From Virgibacillus halodenitrificans JCM 12304 (lineage in GTDB: Bacteria; Bacillota; Bacilli; Bacillales; Amphibacillaceae): DNA of 64,000 nucleotides. The DNA is taken from positions 62,001 through 126,000 of the forward strand of contig NZ_BAZS01000001.1 of assembly GCF_001310895.1 (NCBI RefSeq). Reading direction: 5' to 3'. This document shows, in pieces, positions 27,436-36,313 of the stretch. Position numbers and translations under genes: made by a program. How positions within the stretch are numbered: position 1 is the first letter of the stretch; every line of letters starts with the position of its first letter. Under the pieces are notes generated by a model. It saw nothing but the letters and a program-made list of their open reading frames with translations. It ran no database searches and was not told the origin of the DNA.

Positions 27436-28221
27436 TTGGAGTACAATAATCCATTAGTTTCTGTAATAACGCCTGCTTATAATGCAGAAAGATTTATAAG
27501 ACAAACAATTGAATCTGTTCTAGCGCAAACATACTCAAATTGGGAAATGATTATAGTTGATGATTGCTCAACGGATAAAACTGTGGAATATATTAATCAC
27601 TATATAAAAACGGATAGTCGTATTAAATTATTTATCCAAGAAAAAAATAGAGGATCGGCAATTGCGCGTAATACTGCAATGAATAATGCAAAAGGGCAAT
27701 ATTTAGCTTTTTTAGATAGCGATGATTTGTGGTACCCTGAAAAATTAGAGAAACAGTTACACTTTATGATACAAAAAAACATAGCCTTCTCTTTTACTAA
27801 ATATGTACGAATGACAGAAGAAGGGGTGCTTAAAAACACATTTTCAAAGACGCCAGAATCTGTAGGCTATAACGATTTGTTAAAACATTGTGTAATAGGC
27901 TGTCTTACCGTAATGATAGACAGAAATAAAACTGGCCACCATAGTATGGTGAATATTAGAACTAGACAGGATTATGCTTATTGGCTTACTTTAACGAAAA
28001 AGGGGCATCTGGCATACGGATTACCGGAAGTATTAGCAAAGTACAGAGATGTAGAGAATTCTATTTCCAGTAATAAAATCAAAGCTGCAAAGCGCCAATG
28101 GTTTGTTTATAGACAAATTGAAAGATTAAATTTGTTTGCAAGCATATGGTATTTTTCCCATTACGCATGGAAAGGTATTAGTAATACAATTAAGTACAAG
28201 CTTTCAAAGCGAAAAATTTAA
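27436..28221 (+). CDS. Glycosyltransferase family 2 protein
   Basis: 261 residues. GT-A fold: VSVITPAYNAERFIRQTIES, the nucleotide-binding DDCSTDKT, and the metal-binding FLDSDDLWYPEKLEKQ (DxD-like). The C-terminal part has a RQDYAYWLTLTKKG acceptor motif, common in capsule and wall-polymer transferases. The start is TTG at 27436 with a weak TTAGGG site about 11 bases upstream. It lies in the polymer operon, 24 bases after the broken GT4 gene. Sugar and linkage are unknown. Confidence 0.85.
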   Translation: MEYNNPLVSVITPAYNAERFIRQTIESVLAQTYSNWEMIIVDDCSTDKTVEYINHYIKTDSRIKLFIQEKNRGSAIARNTAMNNAKGQYLAFLDSDDLWYPEKLEKQLHFMIQKNIAFSFTKYVRMTEEGVLKNTFSKTPESVGYNDLLKHCVIGCLTVMIDRNKTGHHSMVNIRTRQDYAYWLTLTKKGHLAYGLPEVLAKYRDVENSISSNKIKAAKRQWFVYRQIERLNLFASIWYFSHYAWKGISNTIKYKLSKRKI

Positions 28222-28265
28222 ATAGATGAAAGCTCTTGTGATGAAATTAGGCGGTGTCATTTTTA

Positions 28266-29042
28266 ATGAAAACTTATATTCAAGAAATGTTAAAAAGAAA
28301 AGATTTATTAATATATCTAGTTAAATCTGGACTAAAAGCAGAGCATAGAAATAGTTATTTAGGTTATTTCTGGTGGTTATTAGACCCGCTACTTAACGTA
28401 CTTGTCTATTACTTTTTAGTTGTTATTATTTTAGGAAGAGGGGGAGAAAATTATCCCTTATTCCTTGTAATTGGATTAGTTGCATGGAGATGTATCAGCT
28501 CGACTATCAATTCATCTGCAAAATCAATTATGCGTTATAGTTCAATTATTAATCAAGTATACTTGCCCAAATCGATTTTTCCACTGGCATTTATATTAAC
28601 ACAACTTTTTAATTTTGCTTTTGGTTTAGTAGTTGTGGGAATATTTCTTGCATTCTTCGGAGTGATGCCAGGTTGGGAAATTATCTATTTACCATTGATT
28701 GTGTTTGTGCAAACCGTTTTCTTATTGGCTGTGGGGTCATTCCTCGGATATATTACTGTGTTTGTTCGCGATATTGATAACTTATTAACATATATTGTCC
28801 GTATATTCTTTTACGCGTCACCAATCATTTGGGAAGGTGGACGTTTACCAGAGGAATATAGTTTTGCAGTGGATTACAATCCAATTGCTATCATTGTGGA
28901 ATCATATAGAGCTATATTTATGTACAAAACAAGCCCCGATTTGGTTGGATTATTGATAATTTTCTTATTATCTGCAGTGTTAGCTATCTATATGCTTTAT
29001 TATTATAGTAAGAATGAGCACAAAATAATTAAATCTCTATAA
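28266..29042 (+). CDS. ABC-2 type polysaccharide export permease, TagG-like
   Basis: About 258 residues (ATG at 28266; an in-frame GTG at 28254 is an alternative start). Six hydrophobic helices follow an N-terminal amphipathic stretch: LIYLVKSGLKAEHRNSYLGYFWWLLDPLLN, a hallmark of TagG/Wzm/KpsM permeases, and FYASPIIWEGGRLPEEY before the last loops. It should move the lipid-linked polymer across the membrane, driven by the double ATPase encoded next. It is in the same operon. The motif NSYLGYFWWLLDP separates it from nutrient exporters. Confidence 0.88.
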   Translation: MKTYIQEMLKRKDLLIYLVKSGLKAEHRNSYLGYFWWLLDPLLNVLVYYFLVVIILGRGGENYPLFLVIGLVAWRCISSTINSSAKSIMRYSSIINQVYLPKSIFPLAFILTQLFNFAFGLVVVGIFLAFFGVMPGWEIIYLPLIVFVQTVFLLAVGSFLGYITVFVRDIDNLLTYIVRIFFYASPIIWEGGRLPEEYSFAVDYNPIAIIVESYRAIFMYKTSPDLVGLLIIFLLSAVLAIYMLYYYSKNEHKIIKSL

Positions 29043-29125
29043 ATGGAACTTCAGAGTTTGAAGTTCTTTTTTCCAATGATTAAAGTTATTTCATGACTAC
29101 ATCGATAAAAAAAGAGGGTTGAAAT

Positions 29126-30673
29126 ATGGCTGAACAATCTAGCTCCATAGTAAATAAACCAAATAAAGATGTTATACAAGCAAAGAAAATAGGTGTGTCT
29201 TTCTATGAAGGAAGACATAAGGATGACTACAAGTCTCGTGTATTACGATTCATTAAAAATAGGGGTAAGGTAAGTAAAATACAAAAGGTTTGGCCACTTA
29301 AAGATATTAACTTTAATGGACATCAAGGCGAAATATTAGGGATAATCGGTTCAAACGGGGCCGGTAAAACAACGCTTAGTAAAATTATAGCCGGTATTTT
29401 ACAAGAAGATAAAGGAGAAATGAATGTAGATGGAAATGTGACAGCTTTGTTTTCGTTCGGTATGGGTTTCAATAAGGAATTAACCGGTCGCGAAAATGTA
29501 TATTTAAATGGTATGATGCTCGGAATTGATAAAAAGTTAATTGATTATTATATAAGAGAAATTCATGATTTTTCCGACCTCGGAGAGTTTTTTGAACAAC
29601 CAATGAAATATTACTCAAGTGGAATGAAAGCTAGGTTAGGATTTAGTGTGGCTTCTCATTTGCAGCCTGAAATACTTATTTTAGATGAAGCACTTAATAC
29701 AGGTGATGCTAAATTTAGTAGAAAAGCTGCAGAAAAAATGAAAGAACTCGTTAAAAAAGCAAAAATGGTTATCATCGTTACTCATAGTCTGAGATACGCC
29801 CAGCGTAATTGTGACAGATTAATGTGGTTAGACGGTGGCGTTGTAAGAGAAATCGGAGATCCAAAAACAATTATAGAAAATTACAAAGCTACAGTCCCGC
29901 CTAGACCACCAAGGAAGCATCGGAATTTGCAACTGGAAAAAACGCAGACAATTGTAAAGGAAAACACGATTATTAAAGCCAATAATTTAGGAGTATCCTT
30001 TAACTTAAGCAGTGGAGAGTTTTGGGCTTTAAAAGATGTTAACTTTGAGATAAAAGAGGGAGAAGTTGTAGGGATCATTGGCCACAATGGTGCGGGTAAG
30101 AGCACACTCTGCAAAGTGCTCACTAAAATATTATCTCCGGATGAAGGCAATATTGAACTCAAGGGCGACACCTCTGCTCTGCTTGGTTATGGAACGGGTT
30201 TTAACGCGCATTTATCAGGTAGAGATAATATATACTTAAATGCAATGTTATTAGGAATTTCAAAGAAAAGAATTGAAGACAATTATGATGAAATTGTGGA
30301 ATTTTCTGGATTAAAGAAAGCTATTGATAAACCTGTTAAAGAATATTCTAGTGGTATGAAATCCCGATTAGGATTTAGTATTGCAGCTATTTTGCAACCA
30401 GATATATTCATTATAGATGAGGCACTGTCGACAGGTGATATGGCGTTCAAACAAAAAGCAAGTGAACGAATCCAAGATATGATGGCTCGTGCAAAAGCGG
30501 TAATTATCGTAACACATAGTATGGCTTTTGTAGAACAAATATGCACTAGAGCAATATGGATGGAAAAGGGACAAATACGTTTTGACGGAAATGTAGAGGA
30601 AACTGTTGATAAATATAGAGAATCACAGGGTGTTAAAAAGAAAGTGAATGTAAAAAAACAACCAGGGAACTAA
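29126..30673 (+). CDS. Polysaccharide-export ABC ATPase with two fused nucleotide-binding domains, TagH-like
   Basis: 515 residues holding two complete TagH/Wzt-type NBDs in one chain. NBD1: Walker A GSNGAGKTT (75-83), signature YSSGMKARL (163), Walker B ILILDEA (Asp187/Glu188). NBD2: Walker A GHNGAGKST (319-327), signature YSSGMKSRL (407), Walker B IFIIDEA (Asp431/Glu432). A proline- and arginine-rich linker (about 256-270) joins them. Both look catalytically intact. TagH in B. subtilis has one NBD and a C-terminal domain, and works as a dimer; here a single chain could form the NBD pair. No polymer-recognition C-terminal domain is seen. Confidence 0.88.
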   Translation: MAEQSSSIVNKPNKDVIQAKKIGVSFYEGRHKDDYKSRVLRFIKNRGKVSKIQKVWPLKDINFNGHQGEILGIIGSNGAGKTTLSKIIAGILQEDKGEMNVDGNVTALFSFGMGFNKELTGRENVYLNGMMLGIDKKLIDYYIREIHDFSDLGEFFEQPMKYYSSGMKARLGFSVASHLQPEILILDEALNTGDAKFSRKAAEKMKELVKKAKMVIIVTHSLRYAQRNCDRLMWLDGGVVREIGDPKTIIENYKATVPPRPPRKHRNLQLEKTQTIVKENTIIKANNLGVSFNLSSGEFWALKDVNFEIKEGEVVGIIGHNGAGKSTLCKVLTKILSPDEGNIELKGDTSALLGYGTGFNAHLSGRDNIYLNAMLLGISKKRIEDNYDEIVEFSGLKKAIDKPVKEYSSGMKSRLGFSIAAILQPDIFIIDEALSTGDMAFKQKASERIQDMMARAKAVIIVTHSMAFVEQICTRAIWMEKGQIRFDGNVEETVDKYRESQGVKKKVNVKKQPGN

Positions 30674-30721
30674 CCTGTTACAGAAAAGTGATCACTTTAG
30701 CTGTTTAAGGAGGAAATATCA

Positions 30722-32659
30722 GTGCTACAGCGAGTAAAGAATATAATCTCCCAACCAGTGGACTGGTTTATGTACACCATTCTTTCTGAAAAACAAAGGA
30801 AGAATATAGGCGATATTTTTTCGGAACGACAAAAAAACTTGATGAAAAAATTATTGCATGGTAAGCAAAATGAACTTAGGCAAAAGCTGAAACAGATCAG
30901 GTTTTATCTCTATGGACTTGGATTTACGGAAAGAGGTCTTTACGAATTGGAGCACTTTTACACCAATGTTTCTGATCCTTCACTTAGACGGTTGGCGGCA
31001 TGGGAATTGGTTTTATGGCATGCCAATAAGTATACTTCTGATGGAGCAACACAAGCATTGAATTACATTCCAGCAGCAAGATACCAAGTAAAAGATGTAG
31101 ATCAGTTACGTAGAATAGCTATCATTGAAGCGGAATGTCTAGATATATTAAACAAGAATATAGAAGGTAGAACAATTATTGAACAGTTGCTAAAGGAACA
31201 TCCGCACCCTGATTTGTTTTTAGCTGCAGCAAACCAAGAGGAGACAGTTCATGACCGTTTAAAGTGGATAAATAAAGCGATGGATATGTACAATATTAAA
31301 CCTCTTACCTTTATTTCAAAAAGAAATAATCCTTCGTATGATGATATTAGAAATGAAGCAGTTGACAAAAAAATTGAAACGGGACCGAAAGTCTCTATTA
31401 TCATTCCTGCTTTTAAAGCAGAGGAGGGTATTCGAACGGCTATTGAGTCTATGCTCTCCCAGACATGGCAAAATATTGAGTTGCTAGTTGTAGATGATTG
31501 CAGTCCGGATCAGACAGCGGAAGTGATAAAGGGATATGTGGAACAGGACTCCCGAGTTAAATTGTTTTCTACGCCCGTTAATAGCGGTCCTTATGTTGCC
31601 AGGAATATAGCTTTAAAAGAGGCATCTGGGGAATATGTAACGATAAATGATTCAGATGACTGGTCACATGAAGAAAAAATTGAAAAGCAAGTTAAACATT
31701 TAATTAATAACCCAAATATTATCGCGAACACTTCCGAGCACGCAAGATTAACGGAAGGTGATTTAAAGTTATACCGAAGAGGAACACCAGGTAGATATAT
31801 TTTCCCTAATATGTCCTCAATCATGTTCCGCAGAGAACCAGTAAAGGAGAAAATAGGTTTTTGGGACAGTGTACGATTCGCTGCTGACGGTGAATTCAAA
31901 CGACGCCTAATCCAGGTATTTGGTAAGGATAGTTATGTGGATTTACAAACTGGACCGTTATCTTTCCCGAGGCAGTCCGTTTCCTCGCTGACAGGGAGTT
32001 CTGCCTTTGGCTATAATGGTTATTTTAAAGGAGTACGTAGGGAATATGTGGACAGTCTGGAGAATTACCATAAACAAGCTAAAAGTTTATACTACCCATA
32101 TCCTCAAACCACCCGACCTTTTCCAGTACCTGAACCCATGTGGCCAAATAGAGAGAACAAGATTGAAGGAAAAAGGGTGTTCGATGTTGTAATAGCTTCT
32201 GATTTAAGAGTGATGGACAGTCACTTAGTGGATATTATTAATCAAAATAAAAGCAAAAGTAAGCGTATAGGGTTCATACAAATGCATCAATTCGATTTGA
32301 ATGCAACGAAAAAAGTGCATCCAGAGCTACGTAATATGATTGATGGAGATCAAATTCACATGCTTGTATTTGGGGAGAAAATATCATCTGATGATTTGAT
32401 CGTTCTAAATCCTTTAGTACTAGAAGAATGGCAAACTTACATCCCTGAGGTCCATACAAAAAAAGCAAAAGTTATTGTTACCCAAGCACCAAAGGATATT
32501 TCTCATTTGAAAAAGTGTAGCGAAAATATGAAAACTTACTTTGGTACGCCGGGTAAGTGGTACGCTTTTAATGAAAATATTAGAGAAAGTATGAGGAGTC
32601 AGGAGAATGATATTAAAAAGGTTATTAATTTAGCTGATGAAAATTGGGAGAACTGTTGA
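30722..32659 (+). CDS. Multidomain glycosyltransferase family 2 protein (tandem copy 1)
   Basis: 645 residues. The GTG start is set by AAGGAGGAAATATCA. The N-terminal 200 residues are helical, with TPR-like spacing (FYLYGLGFTERGLYELEHFY, LRRLAAWELVLWHANKYT). A GT2 domain spans about 220-400 (VSIIIPAFKAEEGIRTAIES, VVDDCSPDQTAEV, TINDSDDWSHEEKIEKQ). A C-terminal domain of about 200 residues (PVPEPMWPNRENK..., FDVVIASDLRV) is not recognised; it may be another GT-like or binding domain. A paralogue with the same architecture follows directly. It may be a polymerising transferase of the locus; inferred. Confidence 0.82.
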   Translation: MLQRVKNIISQPVDWFMYTILSEKQRKNIGDIFSERQKNLMKKLLHGKQNELRQKLKQIRFYLYGLGFTERGLYELEHFYTNVSDPSLRRLAAWELVLWHANKYTSDGATQALNYIPAARYQVKDVDQLRRIAIIEAECLDILNKNIEGRTIIEQLLKEHPHPDLFLAAANQEETVHDRLKWINKAMDMYNIKPLTFISKRNNPSYDDIRNEAVDKKIETGPKVSIIIPAFKAEEGIRTAIESMLSQTWQNIELLVVDDCSPDQTAEVIKGYVEQDSRVKLFSTPVNSGPYVARNIALKEASGEYVTINDSDDWSHEEKIEKQVKHLINNPNIIANTSEHARLTEGDLKLYRRGTPGRYIFPNMSSIMFRREPVKEKIGFWDSVRFAADGEFKRRLIQVFGKDSYVDLQTGPLSFPRQSVSSLTGSSAFGYNGYFKGVRREYVDSLENYHKQAKSLYYPYPQTTRPFPVPEPMWPNRENKIEGKRVFDVVIASDLRVMDSHLVDIINQNKSKSKRIGFIQMHQFDLNATKKVHPELRNMIDGDQIHMLVFGEKISSDDLIVLNPLVLEEWQTYIPEVHTKKAKVIVTQAPKDISHLKKCSENMKTYFGTPGKWYAFNENIRESMRSQENDIKKVINLADENWENC

Positions 32660-32660
32660 A

Positions 32661-34841
32661 GTGAACAATATAGACGATCATCTTGTAGATAATGAAGATA
32701 AGAATTTGGAGGAGTCAACGGAGCTGATAGAGTTGACTGAAAAACTCCCAGCAGCTCGAGCAGAAAGAGATAGAGCAAAAGATAAATTATACACCTTAGA
32801 ACACCAATATGATCAACTGTTGAATAGTAAGTTTTGGAAGTTAATACGTACTCCTCAACTAGTTAAATCTTTTTTTAGGTCGACGGTTGCATATTTGCTT
32901 GGGAGAAGAAATAGAAAGCAACTTTATAGTAGAGATTATAAAAGGAAAAATGCTGAGAATGCAATTAAACCTTATAAAAAATACTTGTATAATTTTGGTT
33001 TTATAGACAGAACCATAGCGGATTTAGAAAAAATATATCAAGAAACAACTAACTTGTACATGAAACAGGCGATCGCTTGGGAACTGGGGTTGTGGTATGC
33101 CAATAAATACACAAAAGAAGGGGCTAAAGAAGCACTAAATTACTTGAAGCTAGTAGTAAAAGAAAACCCTAATAAAGATCGCTTAAGACAGGCTACAATT
33201 ATCCAATCAGAATGCTACGACTTATTAAATGAACAAGAAACGGGGAAAAATTTGATTTTTCCTTTGTTAGAAAAGAGTCACCATCCAGATTTATATTTGG
33301 CTGTAGCTAATCTTCAACCCAATATTGAAGAAAAACTTCCTTGGATAAATAAAGCACTAAATATGTATGGAATTCAACCGATTGGCTTTGGTGGAATGAA
33401 GAACCCTGGTTATAATGATTTAGTGACTTTAGGAGACAAAAAAGAGCTAGAATCAATACCAAAAGTTACTGTAATAATCCCTTCATATAATGCAGAAGAG
33501 GGCATTGGTACTGCAATTGAGTCCATATTAGCTCAAACCTGGGCTAATTTGGAGGTTTTAATTGTTGATGATGGTAGCACAGACAGTACAGTTTCCATTA
33601 TCCAATCTTATGTTGAGACAGACAATAGAGTTAGGTTGTATTCAACACCGACAAATAGTGGGCCCTATATAGCAAGAAATATAGCGCTACAAAATGCTAC
33701 AGGAGATTTTGTTACAGTTAACGATGCGGATGATTGGTCACATGCTGAAAAAATCGAAATACAAGCAACGTACCTAAGAGATAATAATGAGGTAATTGCT
33801 ACAACTTCTGAACATGCCAGATTAACAGAAGAGTTGAAATTTTACCGTCGTGGTACTCCAGGAACCTATGTTTTTTCAAATATGTCCTCACTCATGTTTA
33901 AAAGAAAACCAGTGTTAAAAAAAGTCGGTTTTTGGGACAGTATCCGCTTTGCTGCTGACAGTGAATTTAAACGGCGTATTATAGCGGCCTTTGGACAAAA
34001 AAGTGTTGTTGATTTGAATACAGGGCCGTTATCGTTCCCACTTCAATCCATAGGATCATTAACTGGTAACTCTTCTTTTGGATATAATGGTTTCCTAATG
34101 GGTGTGAGAAAAGAATATGCTGAGGCTCATCGCGAATCCCATAAGAAAGCTGATGACTTTTATTATTCCTATCCTCAATCTGTTCGACCTTTTCCCGTAC
34201 CTGAACCGATGTGGCCTGAAAGGGAAAAGAAGAATAAAGGAGCAAGGCAATTTGATGTCATTATTCTGTCGGACTTTAGATTGCCAAAAGAGCTTCTCCA
34301 TACAACAATTGAGGAAATTAACCTACAAAAGAAAAAGGGACTACGGACAGGGTTAGTTCAAAAAAGTTGCTATAATTTTAAATTACCGCTATTGATTAAC
34401 AATCAAATCAGGGAATTGGTAGATGGTGATAAAGTGCAACTTCTTCATTATGGAGAAAAAGTTAAAAGTGAATTACTTATCATTAAGTATCCTTTTATTT
34501 TTGATGAAATTGAAAAGTTTCTACCAGAAATCAGAACCAACTCTGTCTTGGTCATGTTAGACCCTGCAAGTGAGCGCCAGATTGTCCCTCACTACGATGT
34601 TAGGCACTTTTCGAGAAATATTGCAGAATATATAGGTAAAACGGGAAAATGGTATCCTATAAACAAGAAAGCTAGAAATGATCTAACGGAACAGCCGCAT
34701 CTTCATTCAGTTAAGTTATCAATTGAGAATTGGATTGGAACCAATAATAGTAACTCGGAAGCACACGTTGAACGTCTGGAGAATTGGTTAGTTTGTAATA
34801 AGATAGAGCTGGGAGGAAGTGATGACGTTGAAAAACTATGA
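32661..34841 (+). CDS. Multidomain glycosyltransferase family 2 protein (tandem copy 2)
   Basis: About 726 residues from a GTG at 32661, just after the previous stop and 10-12 bases behind GGGAGA. An ATG at 32637 inside the previous gene is a weaker choice. It has the same order as copy 1 (helical repeats, GT2 domain with VTVIIPSYNAEEGIGTAIES and TVNDADDWSHAEKIEIQ, unknown C-terminal domain with PVPEPMWPEREKK). It adds an N-terminal coiled coil (about 20-65) followed by NSKFWKLIRTPQLVKSFFRS, a variant of the tryptophan-proline membrane-proximal motif seen in several neighbours. It overlaps the next gene by about 20 bases. Clearly a duplication of its neighbour. Confidence 0.8.
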   Translation: MNNIDDHLVDNEDKNLEESTELIELTEKLPAARAERDRAKDKLYTLEHQYDQLLNSKFWKLIRTPQLVKSFFRSTVAYLLGRRNRKQLYSRDYKRKNAENAIKPYKKYLYNFGFIDRTIADLEKIYQETTNLYMKQAIAWELGLWYANKYTKEGAKEALNYLKLVVKENPNKDRLRQATIIQSECYDLLNEQETGKNLIFPLLEKSHHPDLYLAVANLQPNIEEKLPWINKALNMYGIQPIGFGGMKNPGYNDLVTLGDKKELESIPKVTVIIPSYNAEEGIGTAIESILAQTWANLEVLIVDDGSTDSTVSIIQSYVETDNRVRLYSTPTNSGPYIARNIALQNATGDFVTVNDADDWSHAEKIEIQATYLRDNNEVIATTSEHARLTEELKFYRRGTPGTYVFSNMSSLMFKRKPVLKKVGFWDSIRFAADSEFKRRIIAAFGQKSVVDLNTGPLSFPLQSIGSLTGNSSFGYNGFLMGVRKEYAEAHRESHKKADDFYYSYPQSVRPFPVPEPMWPEREKKNKGARQFDVIILSDFRLPKELLHTTIEEINLQKKKGLRTGLVQKSCYNFKLPLLINNQIRELVDGDKVQLLHYGEKVKSELLIIKYPFIFDEIEKFLPEIRTNSVLVMLDPASERQIVPHYDVRHFSRNIAEYIGKTGKWYPINKKARNDLTEQPHLHSVKLSIENWIGTNNSNSEAHVERLENWLVCNKIELGGSDDVEKL

Positions 34842-36269
34842 TAATAAAGATACAAATGAGCGACCACAGCTAAATGAGCATGTCGACACTTCTCTCCACA
34901 TAGAGACAGCTAAAGAACAAGAATTAATTAAAGAAATCATTAATAAGGAAGCTCAAATTAATAAGGCCAAAAGGGAAAAACTGAGTTTTGAAAAGAAAAT
35001 TAAAGATATTGAAAAAAGCAAAACGTGGAGATTCTCTAAACCGATACGTAACATTTTTAGTTTCTTTAGTAGAAGCAAGAAGCAACAAACTATTCAATAC
35101 ATTCGTGAACTAGAAAAGAAATTGGAGTCAACACAAAAAGAGCTATATAGCACAAAAGACACCGTGAATGAATTATTGCTTGATGATCGGAAAATAAATA
35201 GTTATCAGATAGCTAAAATGATAAGAGACCTTAAAGATGAAGGAAAGATTATTAACTTTATTGACCACATATTAGAAATGAAAAGCAAGCACGAGGAAAA
35301 CTATAGACATGCTCTTGTATATTCTGCAAGAATGTTTATAAATGAGCCGAATAAGTATAGGAATTTTGTATACTCTAAAGCCTTATCTGGTCTAACAATA
35401 GAAGAAATACCTGAATTCATGATAAGGGGGGGCTGTCGGATTCACCTATTCCCTTGAAGGCTGCCACATCTTTTCGGGCCTCATTAAATATGAGAATGAG
35501 ACAAAAACAGCTAGTGGATTCCCTCCCAGAGTGGTTGTTAGATGACAAGAGAACTGCTTATGAATTCTTGGAAGTATTAGGTGTCCGCATTCCTTGGACT
35601 TCCTCAGAGACATATAGGGCAGAAGAACTTCCACGAAAAAAAATGTCTGTTATCAAACCAACAGATGGAGCAGGCTCCCGTGGAGTATATCTCATCTATG
35701 AAAGTGATGATATAATAGATGTTAAACAATCAAAGCAAATTAATAGTTGGGATACCTTACTAAATAGAATGAAAAAAGATATCTTGATGGGATGGGTAAG
35801 GCAAAATGATTGGTTTATAGAAGAACTTATCCTTGAGAATGAAAAAGAAAAGAAACCAGGAAGAGACATCAAGTTTTATTGTTTTTATGGGAAGGTTGGT
35901 TTGATATTAGAGATAACTCGTTTCCCTGAAAGGAAACATTGCTGGTGGACAGCTGATGGGAAAAGGATAAGAACAGGAAAATATGAAGAGGAATTATACA
36001 AGGGAGACGGAGTAACTCAAGAAGAGTTAGAATTAGCGTCAAGTATCAGTCTTAAAATTCCAGCCCCTTTTGTGAGGATAGATTTTCTTCGTTCTGAGAA
36101 TGGATTGGTATTTGGAGAATTCACTCCAAAACCTGGTAATTATGACGAGTTTAATGATGAGATAGATCAGTTATTAGGGGATTTCTTTGTAGATGCACAA
36201 GGCCGACTGCTAAACGACCTTTTAAACGAAAAGAAGTTTAGTGAATTTAATGAAGTTGTAGTTAAATAA
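34822..36269 (+). pseudogene. TupA-like ATP-grasp protein with N-terminal coiled coil, interrupted at a G7 tract
   Basis: Two frames form one protein of about 480 residues. Part 1 (34822-35457) has a coiled coil (about 25-70), the motif KSKTWRFSKPIRNIFSFF and a helical segment ending ...EFMIRGG. Part 2 (to 36269) continues as LSDSPIPLKAATSFRASLN and is a TupA-type ATP-grasp domain: VIKPTDGAGSRGVYLIYES, RDIKFYCFYGKVGLILE, PFVRIDFLRSENGLVFGEFT. The break falls in seven Gs at 35426-35432; one base back restores the frame. The first start of part 2 (TTG 35454) has no ribosome binding site, so it is not a separate gene. Slippage, phase variation, true mutation or sequencing error are all possible. 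TupA is needed for teichuronopeptide in alkaliphilic Bacillus. Confidence 0.75.
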
Positions 36270-36313
36270 ATTATAATATATTAACTGTTTTGTTTTTTAG
36301 GAGGACAAATTCA

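Noticed and set aside
35454-36269. TupA-like domain as a separate gene starting at TTG 35454
   Set aside because: No ribosome binding site, and the coding sense extends upstream of the TTG in the same frame to the G7 tract.
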